Shown: in pieces, positions 33,115-41,577 of the stretch
How the letters are laid out: every line of letters starts with the position of its first letter
How positions within the stretch are numbered: the first letter of the stretch is position 1
Made by a program: the position numbers and the translations under genes
The notes under the pieces: generated by a model
The model's database searches: none
Told to the model about the DNA's origin: nothing
The model's input: only the letters and a program-made list of their open reading frames with translations
Assembly (NCBI RefSeq): GCF_023721835.1
Contig: NZ_JAMKFE010000001.1
Span: forward strand, 186,001-250,000
Reading direction: 5' to 3'
Length of the DNA: 64,000 nt
Source: Caldimonas mangrovi
Lineage (GTDB): Bacteria; Pseudomonadota; Gammaproteobacteria; Burkholderiales; Burkholderiaceae_C

Positions 33115-34248
33115 ATGCGATTTCGCCTACTCGGCGCGGCTCGCCGCCTGCGCCAATTGTTGCTCGGAGTGACCGCGGCCGCCGCGATGAATGCGCACGC
33201 CGACGTGATCGTCGGGCAGGTGGCGCCGTTCAGCGGACCCCAGGCCGTGACCGGGCGCGCCATCCATGCCGGAGCGAAGCTGTATTTCGATGCGGTCAAT
33301 GCGCGCGGCGGTGTCAAGGGCCAGCGCATCCGCCTTGTCACACGCGATGACGCGCAGAAGGCGGACGAGACGGTGCGGCTGGTCAAGGAACTGATCGCCC
33401 AGGAGGCTCCGGTGGCGATGATCGGTACGGTCGGCACCACCAACCTCGAGGTGCTGGCGCGCGACGGCGTGCTCGACAAGAGCCGCGTGTCCATGGTCGG
33501 CGCAGTATCGGGCGCGGCCAGCGTGGCCTCGGCGCGCGGTCTGCACGTCGTGAAGGCGAGCTACCACGACGAGATCGCAAGGCTGTTCAGCCAGCTGTCG
33601 CAGCTGGGCCTGAAGCGCGTCGGCGTGGTCTACCAGGACGACGGCCTGGGACAGGACGTGCTGACCGGCGCCGAGAAGGCCGCGCGGCAGCACGGCATCA
33701 CGCTGGTCGGGCGTGCGGCCTACCCGCGCAACACCACCGACGTCGGCGGGGCGGTGACCGGCATGCTGAAGGCGGGTCCGCAGGTGATCTTTCTGGGCGC
33801 CACGACGGCGGCGGGCATCGAATTCGTGCGCCAGTACGGCGAGGCGGGTGGCCCGGCAACGATGTACGGCATGTCGATCATCGACACCGAGGCGCTGCTG
33901 AAGAAACTGGGCCCCGAACGGGCGCGCGGATACGCGTTCTCGGTGGTGCTGCCGCTGGCGACGAAGACCGACCGTGAGGTCGTGCGCGAGTACCTGCGGC
34001 TGCGCGGCGCTTCGCAGGACGCCAACCTCTCGGCACGATCGATCGAGGGTTTCATCGCCGCGAAGGCGCTCGTGAAGGCCTTGGACAAGGCACAGCGCTT
34101 CACGCCCGAGGCCGTGACCGCGGCGCTGGAGTCGACCGCCGAACTCGACGTCGGCGGCTACCGGCTCGACTTCACGCAGCGCGAACGCACCGCATCACGC
34201 TACGTCGACTTCGCGATGATCGGCGACGGCGGCAAGATCGTTCAGTGA
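33115..34248 (+). CDS. Branched-chain amino acid-type ABC transporter binding protein, third copy
   Basis: A 377-residue Peripla_BP_6 protein. ATG at 33115 has no strong ribosome-binding site. The signal peptide is in residues 1-28 (basic start, LLLGVTAAAAMNAHA), then DVIVGQVAPFSGPQAVTGRAIHAGAKLYFDAVNARGGVKGQ, VAMIGTVGTTNLEVLARDG and VGVVYQDDGLGQDVL. It differs clearly from the two Liv-region binding proteins and has no permease genes nearby. In Burkholderiales such orphan binding proteins are frequent and often serve solutes other than branched-chain amino acids. Confidence 0.88.
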   Translation: MRFRLLGAARRLRQLLLGVTAAAAMNAHADVIVGQVAPFSGPQAVTGRAIHAGAKLYFDAVNARGGVKGQRIRLVTRDDAQKADETVRLVKELIAQEAPVAMIGTVGTTNLEVLARDGVLDKSRVSMVGAVSGAASVASARGLHVVKASYHDEIARLFSQLSQLGLKRVGVVYQDDGLGQDVLTGAEKAARQHGITLVGRAAYPRNTTDVGGAVTGMLKAGPQVIFLGATTAAGIEFVRQYGEAGGPATMYGMSIIDTEALLKKLGPERARGYAFSVVLPLATKTDREVVREYLRLRGASQDANLSARSIEGFIAAKALVKALDKAQRFTPEAVTAALESTAELDVGGYRLDFTQRERTASRYVDFAMIGDGGKIVQ

Positions 34249-34276
34249 GCACGCGTGTGGCGGCACAATCGCAGCC

Positions 34277-34498
34277 ATGCTTCTCATCGATTTCGAATTG
34301 CGCGGCGAGTACATCACGCTCGACCGCCTGCTGAAGGCCACCGGCCTCGCCGACAGCGGCGGCGAGGCCAAGGCCATGGTGGCCGCCGGCAAGGTCCAGG
34401 TCAACGGCCAGGAAGAGTTGCGCAAGACGTGCAAGTTGCGCCCCGGCCAGGTGGTGCAAGTGCATGGCGCGCGGGTGCGCGTCATAGCAGGCGCGTGA
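34277..34498 (+). CDS. S4-domain RNA-binding protein (YbcJ-like)
   Basis: A 73-residue protein made of a single S4 fold: ITLDRLLKATGLADSGGEAKAMVAAGKVQVNGQEELRKTCKLRPGQVVQV. It matches the YbcJ/YaaA-like family of small S4 proteins; related domains bind structured rRNA or tRNA. The start at ATG 34277 lies 28 bases after the binding-protein stop. Its 3' end overlaps the convergent cupin gene by 17 bases. Confidence 0.88.
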   Translation: MLLIDFELRGEYITLDRLLKATGLADSGGEAKAMVAAGKVQVNGQEELRKTCKLRPGQVVQVHGARVRVIAGA

Positions 34499-34994
34499 GA
34501 TCGGGCTGCAGGCGCTGCAGCGCGTCTCGGGCGTCGGCCTGCTCACGCATGAAGGCGAAGTCGGCGAACTCGAAGCCGGGCCCCACGGTCGCCGCGGTGT
34601 AGCAGAACTCGCCGCAAGGCTCGGCTGCCTGCCACCAGCCGCGCTCCACGACGTGGCGTGGGACGGTCACCACGCTGGCCGTATCGAGATCGACCGCGGT
34701 GACGCGGTCCAGCGACGGCGGCATCAGCCACAGCCTCAGGCGAGAGCCTTCGAGCAGATGCCACACCTCGTCGGAATCCACACGGTGCCAGGCGCTGAAC
34801 TGGCCGGCGGCAAGCAGGAAATCGATGGTCGTCAGGGCGCGCCGCACCGGGCGGGCGTCGTCGGGCGCCACCGTCGCCGTCGAGCGGAACACCTCGCGGA
34901 AGTAGCCGCCTTCGGGATGAGGCTGCAGCCCGAGCAACTGTACCAATTCACCGGCGCGGCCGGCAGGGCGATCGAAAGACGGAATGTTCGGCAT
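34482..34994 (-). CDS. Cupin-fold protein, DUF985 family
   Basis: A 170-residue single-domain cupin. The family pattern is GLQPHPEGGYFREVFRS, TTIDFLLAAGQFSAWHRVDSDEVWHLLEGSRLRLWL and VERGWWQAAEPCGEFCYTAATVGPGFEFADF. The HRVDSDE segment carries probable metal ligands. Structures of the family show sugar-nucleotide-epimerase-like cupins, but activity is unproven. It starts at ATG 34994. Confidence 0.85.
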   Translation of the reverse strand: MPNIPSFDRPAGRAGELVQLLGLQPHPEGGYFREVFRSTATVAPDDARPVRRALTTIDFLLAAGQFSAWHRVDSDEVWHLLEGSRLRLWLMPPSLDRVTAVDLDTASVVTVPRHVVERGWWQAAEPCGEFCYTAATVGPGFEFADFAFMREQADARDALQRLQPDLTRLL

Positions 34995-35078
34995 GGCGGG
35001 TGCAGATTGTGCGCTGCGCGCAGCGCTGACCGGGAGTTGTTACAGTGCGGGACATCGTTTTTGCAACGCGAGAGCGCC

Positions 35079-35822
35079 ATGACCCTGCCGCCGCCCTACA
35101 CCGAGCTGTCGCTCCTCGAGTCGGATCTGCGCAATGAAGGTTATGCGGTGCTCGGTGCGGCGGCCTTGTGCGAGTGGTTGTCGACCGACTTGGCGACGCT
35201 GGAACCGCTGCACGCGTCGTGGAGCCGCTTGCCGCCCGACACCTACCTGCGCGACGGTGGCCGCTACCGTCGGCGCCGGCACTCGTGCTTCATTGCCTGC
35301 GGCCCGGAACTGACGGAAGTGCCGCATCGTGCCCACTGGCAGCCGGTGGAATACAACGCCCTGCATGGCGGTCTGGAGCGCTGGTTCGAACCGATCGAGC
35401 CGGCAGTGATCGAGCAGCCGGTCTGGTCGGCACTGCTGCAGCGCCTGGCCGCCAGCTGCACGGTGCTGAAGCCCCAGGTGGACCGCTGGTACGTCGAGGC
35501 GCACCAGTTCCGCATCGACACCACCGACGGCATCGGCCGGCCGACGCCCGAGGGTGCGCACCGCGACGGAGTGGATTTCGTCGCGGTGATGCTCGTCGGC
35601 CGCCACGGCGTGAAGGGCGGCGAGACGCGCGTGTTCGAAGCGCGCGGCCCGAACGGCCTGCGCTTCACGATGAGCCAGCCCTGGACGCTGTTGCTGCTGG
35701 ATGACGAGCGTGTGGTCCACGAGACCACGCCCATCCAGCCGGTCGCCGAGGGCGGCTGCCGCGACACGCTGGTGCTGACGTTCCGGCAAGGCGGTTTCCA
35801 GGGCCCCGCCGCGCGCACGTGA
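35079..35822 (+). CDS. 2-oxoglutarate/Fe(II) dioxygenase family protein (2OG-Fe_Oxy_2)
   Basis: A 247-residue protein. The facial triad is visible as HRDGVDFV (HxD) near residue 166 and a downstream His in RVVHETTPIQP; the closing Arg lies in CRDTLVLTFRQ. The fold and motif context (QFRIDTTDGIGRPTPEGAHRDG, GGETRVFE) match the family that includes bacterial free amino acid hydroxylases such as isoleucine dioxygenase. The substrate here is unknown. It starts at ATG 35079 and converges on a DUF3606 gene one base beyond its stop. Confidence 0.8.
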   Translation: MTLPPPYTELSLLESDLRNEGYAVLGAAALCEWLSTDLATLEPLHASWSRLPPDTYLRDGGRYRRRRHSCFIACGPELTEVPHRAHWQPVEYNALHGGLERWFEPIEPAVIEQPVWSALLQRLAASCTVLKPQVDRWYVEAHQFRIDTTDGIGRPTPEGAHRDGVDFVAVMLVGRHGVKGGETRVFEARGPNGLRFTMSQPWTLLLLDDERVVHETTPIQPVAEGGCRDTLVLTFRQGGFQGPAART

Positions 35823-35823
35823 A

Positions 35824-36015
35824 TCACGGTGTCGTGTGACTCGCCAGGTATTCGCGCACCGCGAGCGCCTGGTGCCCCACCGCTTCGACCGCGCGTCGTA
35901 CGTCGTCGGCAGTGACGCCGAGTTCGGTCACCCAATACTCCAACTCGCTTTCCTCATCGATGTCCACGGCGACCCGTTCGTGGCCGGCGCGCTCGTAGAT
36001 TTCGGCTGCAATCAT
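35824..36015 (-). CDS. DUF3606-family small protein
   Basis: A 63-residue protein. ATG at 36015 follows CAGGAGAACGCC, a strong site that decides the start over upstream in-frame codons. The chain reads as one helical unit with ELEYWVTELGVTADDVRRAVEAVGHQALAVREYL, the DUF3606 pattern. The function is unknown. The region upstream has nested inverted repeats (GCGTCAGGC at 36030-36038 with GCCTGACGC at 36064-36072) that could regulate it. Confidence 0.85.
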   Translation of the reverse strand: MIAAEIYERAGHERVAVDIDEESELEYWVTELGVTADDVRRAVEAVGHQALAVREYLASHTTP

Positions 36016-36230
36016 GGCGTTCTCCTGATGCGTCAGGCGGTCGTGCAGGCAGCGGGCGTGCCTGCCTGACGCGCGGCCCGTCACCGATACGAGCGGCGCC
36101 GGCGGTACGAGTTCCCGCGTCGACTGCGCGAAGCTGCCCCTTCGGCGCTGAGGCGGCAAGCCTCATGCCGCGCCGAGATCGCGCGGGACCAGCGCTTGCT
36201 GGTGGCTGCGGTCAACCGACGGAGACCGCC

Positions 36231-37652
36231 GTGGCCATCGACGCCCTGCTGCTGTCGCGCATCCAGTTCGCCTGGGTGGTGGCGTGGCACATCCTGCTGC
36301 CTGCCTTCACGGTCGGGCTGTCGTGCTATATCGCGACGCTCGAGGTGCTGTGGTGGATCAGGAAGGACCCTGTCTATCAGCGGCTTTCGGCCTTCTGGAT
36401 CAAGATCTTCGCGGTCTCGTTCGGCATGGGCGTGGTGTCGGGCATCGTCATGCCCTTCCAGTTCGGCACCAACTGGAGCCGCTTCTCGGCGCAGGTGATG
36501 GACGTGGTCGGCGCGCTGATGGCCTACGAGGTGCTGACGGCCTTCTTCCTCGAGGCGGCCTTCCTCGGCATCTTGCTGTTCGGGCGCAAGCTGGTGCCGC
36601 AATGGGCACACGTGTTCGCGGCAGTCATGGTGGCACTCGGCACGCTGCTGTCGTCGTTCTGGATCCTGGCCGTCAACAGCTGGATGCAGACGCCGCGCGG
36701 CCATGAAATCGTCGACGGCCGCTTCATCCCGATTGACATGCTCTCGGTCATGTTTACGCCCTCGTTCCCGTACCGGCTGTCGCACACGGTGGTGGCCTTC
36801 CTGGTGACCACGGCCTTCGTGATTCTCGCCGTCGCGGCGGGCTACCTGCGCCGGCGCCGTCACCTGGCCGAGAGTCGTGTGATGCTGAAGATGTCGCTCG
36901 GCTTCCTCAGCGTGACGGTGCCGTTGCAGATCCTGATCGGCGACCTGCATGGACTGAACACGCTGGAGCACCAGCCGGCCAAGGTGGCGGCCATGGAAGG
37001 TCTGTGGGAGACGGGGCGGCGCGTGCCGGCCTCGCTGTTCGCCGTTCCGGACGAACAGGCCGAGGTCAACCGCTTCGAGATCGCAATTCCCGCGCTCGGC
37101 AGCTTGTACCTCACGCACGAGTGGGACGGCGAGGTGAAGGGCCTGAAGGAGTGGCCGCGCGAGGACCGGCCGCCGGTCGCGATCGTGTACTTCGCGTTCC
37201 GGGTGATGGTGGGCATGGGCTTGCTGATGCTCTTGATCGTCGTGCTCGGCTGGGTCCTGCATTTCCGTGGCCGGCTGTATGACGCGCCCGGCTACCTGCT
37301 GCTCGCACACCGGGCGATGCCGATCGGTTTCGTTGCGGTGCTCGCAGGCTGGACCGTCACCGAGGTCGGCCGCCAGCCGTGGACCGTCTATGGCCTGCTG
37401 CGTACGGCCGACTCGGTGACGCCGACGCTGACCGTCACGGACGTGTCGTTGTCACTGGCCACCTACGTCGTGGCGTATTTTCTGATCTTCGGCGGCGGCT
37501 TCGTGCTGCTGCGCCGCATGGTACGTGCCGGGCCAAAGACCGCCGAGCAAGACGAGAGCCGCGAGCCCGAGGCGCGGCCGGCGCGCCCCCTGTCGGCCGT
37601 CACCCATTCAGCCACACCGGCGCCACGGCAGGAGGCCGACGATGCAACTTGA
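36231..37652 (+). CDS. cydA: Cytochrome bd-type ubiquinol oxidase subunit I (cyanide-insensitive CIO type)
   Basis: A 473-residue membrane subunit that oxidises quinol and carries the haems. It starts at GTG 36231 after GGAGACCGCC (MAIDALLLSRIQFAWVVAWH). H20 in AWHILLPAF matches the haem b595 ligand, the His in YRLSHTVVAF a b558 ligand, and VGRQPWTVYGLLRT is the conserved GRQPW motif. It is shorter than E. coli CydA (522 residues), consistent with a short Q-loop as in CioA. It is in an operon with subunit II; their frames overlap by 11 bases. Confidence 0.93.
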   Translation: MAIDALLLSRIQFAWVVAWHILLPAFTVGLSCYIATLEVLWWIRKDPVYQRLSAFWIKIFAVSFGMGVVSGIVMPFQFGTNWSRFSAQVMDVVGALMAYEVLTAFFLEAAFLGILLFGRKLVPQWAHVFAAVMVALGTLLSSFWILAVNSWMQTPRGHEIVDGRFIPIDMLSVMFTPSFPYRLSHTVVAFLVTTAFVILAVAAGYLRRRRHLAESRVMLKMSLGFLSVTVPLQILIGDLHGLNTLEHQPAKVAAMEGLWETGRRVPASLFAVPDEQAEVNRFEIAIPALGSLYLTHEWDGEVKGLKEWPREDRPPVAIVYFAFRVMVGMGLLMLLIVVLGWVLHFRGRLYDAPGYLLLAHRAMPIGFVAVLAGWTVTEVGRQPWTVYGLLRTADSVTPTLTVTDVSLSLATYVVAYFLIFGGGFVLLRRMVRAGPKTAEQDESREPEARPARPLSAVTHSATPAPRQEADDAT

Positions 37653-38649
37653 TCTGGTGCCGCTGTGGGCCGCGATCCTCGCGCTTGCGGTGTTCATGTA
37701 CGTGCTGCTCGACGGCTTCGACCTTGGCGTCGGCATGCTGTTCGCGCTGCGGCGCGACGCGACCGACCGTGACCTGATGGTCGCCTCGGTGGCCCCGATC
37801 TGGGACTTCAACGAGACCTGGCTGGTCCTCGGCGTGGGCGGCCTGCTGGCGGTGTTCCCGCTCGCATTCGCAGTGGTGATGCCGGCGCTGTACTTTCCCG
37901 TCCTCGTGATGCTGCTGGGCCTGCTGTTTCGCGGCGTGGCCTTCGAGTTCCGCGAGGTGGAGGGCGCACGCCGCGGCATCTGGGACCGCGGCTTCTTCTG
38001 GGGGTCGCTGCTCGCGACCTATGCGCAGGGGGTCGTGCTCGGCAATTTCGTCACCGGCTTTCCGGTGCAGGGGCGGCAGTTCTCGGGTACCAGCTGGGAC
38101 TGGGTCTCCGCCTTTCCGCTGCTCGCGGGTGTGGGGCTGATCTTCGGCTACGCCCTGCAGGGCGCGACCTGGCTGGTGATGAAGACCGAAGGCGAGCTGC
38201 AGGCCTGGGCGCGCAAGATGGCGCGCCGCTGTCTGTGGGGTGTGCTGGCCTTCATCGCGCTGATCAGCTTGTGGACGCCGTTGGCCGAGCCTCGCATCGC
38301 CGAGCGTTGGTTCAGCTGGCCCAACCTGGCGTATCTCTCGCCGGTGCCGGCGCTCACGGTGGTGCTCGCTTGGCTGCTGCTGCGGGCCTTGAGGCGCGGT
38401 GCCGAGGTGCTGCCCTTCGTTTGCTCCATGGGGCTGTTCTTCCTGGCCTTCACCGGGCTGGTCATCAGCCTGTGGCCCTACGTCGCGCCGCCGTCGATCA
38501 CGCTGTGGGACGCCGCGGCCGCCCCCAAGTCTCAGGCGTTCATGATGATCGGTACGATGTTCCTCCTGCCGGTGATCCTGATGTACGTGTTCTGGTCGTA
38601 TTGGGTGTTTCGTGGCAAGGTCAGGGCCCACGGCTATCACTCGATGTAA
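37642..38649 (+). CDS. cydB: Cytochrome bd-type ubiquinol oxidase subunit II (CIO type)
   Basis: A 335-residue polytopic partner of subunit I. ATG at 37642 follows GGAGGCCGACG and lies inside the last codons of cydA. Typical CydB segments: AVFMYVLLDGFDLGVGMLFALRRDATDRDLM, PIWDFNETWLVLGVGGLLAVFPLAF and VISLWPYVAPPSITLWDAAAA. The enzyme is a proton-motive, high-affinity terminal oxidase useful at low oxygen and under sulfide or cyanide stress. No convincing CydX or DUF2474 small subunit follows. Confidence 0.93.
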   Translation: MQLDLVPLWAAILALAVFMYVLLDGFDLGVGMLFALRRDATDRDLMVASVAPIWDFNETWLVLGVGGLLAVFPLAFAVVMPALYFPVLVMLLGLLFRGVAFEFREVEGARRGIWDRGFFWGSLLATYAQGVVLGNFVTGFPVQGRQFSGTSWDWVSAFPLLAGVGLIFGYALQGATWLVMKTEGELQAWARKMARRCLWGVLAFIALISLWTPLAEPRIAERWFSWPNLAYLSPVPALTVVLAWLLLRALRRGAEVLPFVCSMGLFFLAFTGLVISLWPYVAPPSITLWDAAAAPKSQAFMMIGTMFLLPVILMYVFWSYWVFRGKVRAHGYHSM

Positions 38650-38776
38650 TTTCTACAGTGCCGTGCGGCGTGAGGAATTGCCGCCGCGGCGGAAGTACCC
38701 GACCTTTTTGCTGCTGTTGCTGCTCTTGCGGGGAACCGAATGAGGTCTCATATGGTCCTTCTCCTCCGAGACCCCC

Positions 38777-40699
38777 ATGAAGTCCTTCAAGACCTGGCCC
38801 CGTTGGGCGCAATACCTCGCCGGCACCTCTGCCGGCATTCTTGTGCTGGCCGCCGCCGTGGCCATGGACTACCACACGCAGGCTCCGGCATCGGCGCAGA
38901 AGACCGAGCTGGCGCAGCGGTTCGAGCGTGACGCACGAGCCTGGCTGGACCACCCGCGCGATGTGTCGGAGTTCGAGCGGGCGCTGCAGCAAGGCGGCGT
39001 GAAGGCTGTCGGCGTCGACGGGCGCCGCGTCCTGGTGACGACAGCGGCCGGCGAGCGTTACAGCACCGAACTGCTGTCGCAGCAGGACGGCCTGGGATCG
39101 CGTCTGGAGGCCTTGAGCCGCGAACATGGCTTCGCGTTGACGCCGATCCGGGTCGACGAGCGCGGTACCGCCGCGAAGATCGTCGACAGCGCCGGCAATG
39201 TGATGCAGCGCCTCGCCGGGCTGCTGACCGTGGCGGTGATGGGCCTGATCGCGGTCTACCTGGTGCGCCAGACGCAGGGTGGGGGCGGCAAGGCACAGCT
39301 TGCCGAGAAACCGGACACCTGCTTCGACGACGTGATCGGCTCGTCCGAGGCGAAGGCTGCGTTGCAGCAGGTGACCGCCTTCATGCGCAGCCCCGACAAG
39401 TACCTCGCGCTCGGCGCCAAGCCGCCGCGCGGCGTGCTGCTCGAAGGGCCTCCCGGCACCGGCAAGACGCTGCTGGCGCGCGCGTTGGCCGGCGAGTGCG
39501 GCGCCAACTTCATCGCCGTCGACGGTTCCTATTTCTCCAGCATGTTCTACGGCGCCGGCATCACCAAGGTGCGCGAGCTGTTTGCGACCGCACGCAAGCA
39601 TGCGCCGTGCATCGTCTTCATCGACGAGTTCGACGGTATCGGCAAGCGCTCGACCGGCGCCAAGGTGGCCGGCGGCGGGCAGTCGGAAGAAAACCGCATC
39701 ATCAACAAGCTGCTGGTCGAGATGGACGGCTTCGCGGCGGCCGAGAACGTTGTGGTGATCGGGGCGACCAACCACGTCGGCAACGTCGACGAGGCGTTGA
39801 AGCGGCCGGGGCGTTTCGACCTGGTCGCCCGTGTCGCGCTGCCCAATGTCAACGACCGGCGCGAGCTGTTCAAGCTCTGTCTGGCACGCGTGAAGGCGGC
39901 GCCCGGCATCGAGGTCGAGACGCTCGCGCGCTCCAGCACCGGCCTGTCGCACGCCGACATCACCAATGTCGTCAACCGCGCCACCGTGCTGGCGGCCGAG
40001 ATCGGCAGCGACCATGTCCTGCAGGAGCACCTGCACCGCGCGCTCGAAACCCACCAACTGGGCGGCGAGGTCTCCAGCGTCAAGGCGATGTTCACGCCCG
40101 AAGCACGCCATCGCATCGCGATCCACGAGAGCGGCCATGCCGTCGTCGCGCACGTGCTGAAGGCGGGCACCGTCGAACGCGTGACCATCGAGCCGCGCGG
40201 TCACGCACTGGGGGTGACCTTCGTAACGCGGCCGAACGAAGTGCCGCTGTACGGCGAGCAGGAGCTGCATGCGCGGCTGGGCATGATGCTGGCGGGTCGG
40301 GAAGCCGAACTGATGACCTTCGGCAACACCACCTCCGGTGCATCGGACGACCTCAAGCGGGCCTCCGAGCTTGCGATCGAGATGGTCAGCTCGATGGGCT
40401 TCAGCACCGAGTTCGGTCTGCTGAGCCTGCAGGGCGTGCCCGAAAAGCTGGTCGGGCCGCACATTCAGGAAAAAGTGCTGGCCGAAGCCAGGGTGCTGCT
40501 CGACCGTGCGCAGGCGTTGTGTCGCGAGGCGCTGCACCAGCATCGGGAGTCGCTGCAGGCGCTGACCGATGCGCTGCTGCGCGACGAGACGGTCTCCGGC
40601 CTGTCGCTGCAGGTGCTGCTGCCGCAGGGAGGCGAGGAGCCGGTGCCGCACGCACCGGCACTGCGTGTCGCGATGGACGGTGCCAGCCATCCGCTCTGA
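38777..40699 (+). CDS. FtsH-like membrane AAA+ zinc metalloprotease
   Basis: A 640-residue protein. TM1 at about 12-30, a periplasmic domain of about 110 residues, TM2 at about 146-164, AAA module with Walker A GPPGTGKT at 224-231, aromatic pore loop FYG at 257-259, Walker B IVFIDEFDG, arginine fingers in RPGR at 343-346, then protease site HESGH at 450-454 and the distal Asp in SGASDDLKRA. All catalytic parts are present. Departures from housekeeping FtsH are FYG rather than FVG, FDL after the arginine fingers, and a short tail. It is probably a second, specialised copy. It follows cydAB with 127 bases between. Confidence 0.9.
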   Translation: MKSFKTWPRWAQYLAGTSAGILVLAAAVAMDYHTQAPASAQKTELAQRFERDARAWLDHPRDVSEFERALQQGGVKAVGVDGRRVLVTTAAGERYSTELLSQQDGLGSRLEALSREHGFALTPIRVDERGTAAKIVDSAGNVMQRLAGLLTVAVMGLIAVYLVRQTQGGGGKAQLAEKPDTCFDDVIGSSEAKAALQQVTAFMRSPDKYLALGAKPPRGVLLEGPPGTGKTLLARALAGECGANFIAVDGSYFSSMFYGAGITKVRELFATARKHAPCIVFIDEFDGIGKRSTGAKVAGGGQSEENRIINKLLVEMDGFAAAENVVVIGATNHVGNVDEALKRPGRFDLVARVALPNVNDRRELFKLCLARVKAAPGIEVETLARSSTGLSHADITNVVNRATVLAAEIGSDHVLQEHLHRALETHQLGGEVSSVKAMFTPEARHRIAIHESGHAVVAHVLKAGTVERVTIEPRGHALGVTFVTRPNEVPLYGEQELHARLGMMLAGREAELMTFGNTTSGASDDLKRASELAIEMVSSMGFSTEFGLLSLQGVPEKLVGPHIQEKVLAEARVLLDRAQALCREALHQHRESLQALTDALLRDETVSGLSLQVLLPQGGEEPVPHAPALRVAMDGASHPL

Positions 40700-40782
40700 C
40701 TGCCGAGGCGCGTGCCTCGCCGTCCCTTGGCGACGGCTCAAGGCGCCCGGGACGGGCCGGGAACCCTTCAACGGCGGGCGCT

Positions 40783-41148
40783 TCAGCCGCCCGCCTTGTC
40801 CATCGGCTTGGGCGCCCAGTCGTTGCCGACCTCACCGCGCACCGTCTCGACCAGTTCGCTCACCACCTGAGCCGGCACCAGCCGGTCGAAACGGTCGTGC
40901 AACAACCGGTCGGCGTGGTAGGGGCCTCCGTTGGTGTACAGGAAGCCGCCGTCCTTGTCATGCGGCGTGGCAAGGTTCGGGTCTTCGTAGCGGGTGGCGA
41001 ACCAGCGCCACATCGCGGCCTTCTGCAACACCGGCTGCGCCGAACGCAGCCAGGCTTCGTTGACGTCGAACACGGGCGAGTCGACGGTACCCGCCTCAGC
41101 CGGCAAGCTGACGACGCCGTGATCGGCAATCCGGTCTGCAACTGCCAT
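40783..41148 (-). CDS. Conserved-looking protein of unknown function
   Basis: A 121-residue protein that I do not recognise. ATG at 41148 follows AAGGAGCCAGACA, a strong site. The chain is soluble and mixed: VFDVNEAWLRSAQPVLQKAAMWRWFATRYED, DKDGGFLYTNGGPYHADRLLHDRF, LVPAQVVSELVETVRGEVGNDW. The aromatic-rich centre and even codon use argue for a real gene. No signal peptide or Cys residues are seen. Its stop overlaps a GC-rich hairpin (40773-40780 with 40787-40795) shared with the end of the protease transcript. Confidence 0.65.
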   Translation of the reverse strand: MAVADRIADHGVVSLPAEAGTVDSPVFDVNEAWLRSAQPVLQKAAMWRWFATRYEDPNLATPHDKDGGFLYTNGGPYHADRLLHDRFDRLVPAQVVSELVETVRGEVGNDWAPKPMDKAGG

Positions 41149-41264
41149 TGTCTGGCTCCTTGTTGTTTCCATCGACCTTCATCGAGCAAGCCGCGCACCC
41201 GGCTTCATAATCGATGTCTCCTGTTCCCGTGGAACCCGATGACCTCTGGAACGCTCATAGAGAG

Positions 41265-41546
41265 ATGCAAACGATGCCGACCTTCTTCCGCCGCTTCTCC
41301 CTGTCCGTTCTGAGCGTGCTGGCCGTGCTGGCCGGTGCCCTGTTCGCCGTGAGCCTTTTCGCGGCCGGGCTGCTCGCTATGCTGGGCATCACGGCGTGGA
41401 GCCTGTTGCGGGGTCGCAGGCCGGCAAGCGTGCGCTGGCGCACCGCCGGAACGATGCGGGCCCGGGCTGCGCCAGGCGATGCGGACGTGGTCGACGTCGT
41501 CGTGCGCGAGGTACAGGGCCCGGAGCGCCGGCTGATGCGCGACTGA
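41265..41546 (+). CDS. Small inner membrane protein
   Basis: About 93 residues. ATG at 41265 (after AGAG) is preferred to ATG at 41214. Residues 8-45 form one long or two short hydrophobic helices (FSLSVLSVLAVLAGALFAVSLFAAGLLAMLGITAW), followed by a basic segment LLRGRRPASVRWR and a polar tail (VVDVVVREVQGPERRLMRD). I do not recognise a family. It lies just upstream of the lipid kinase gene and may be cotranscribed. Confidence 0.6.
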   Translation: MQTMPTFFRRFSLSVLSVLAVLAGALFAVSLFAAGLLAMLGITAWSLLRGRRPASVRWRTAGTMRARAAPGDADVVDVVVREVQGPERRLMRD

Positions 41547-41577
41547 CGCAGGAACACCCTTTGCTTCATCGGGCCTG

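Noticed and set aside
36030-36072. Nested inverted repeats upstream of the DUF3606 gene as an operator
   Set aside because: The arms are separated by 25 bases that themselves fold, there is no adjacent regulator, and no second copy; it may simply be an RNA structure.
38663-38743. A 26-codon frame with a run of Leu after cydB, considered as a CydX-like subunit
   Set aside because: It starts with GTG, has only seven or so hydrophobic residues from a simple CTG/TTG repeat, and shows none of the CydX or DUF2474 pattern. The same repeat in another frame gives a chance run of Cys codons with no terminator or cysteine gene.
38621-40771. A 716-residue open frame antisense to the FtsH-like gene
   Set aside because: The sense strand carries every AAA+ and metalloprotease motif; the antisense frame is the usual GC-rich third-position mirror with no domains and is dominated by His, Gln, Arg and Leu.
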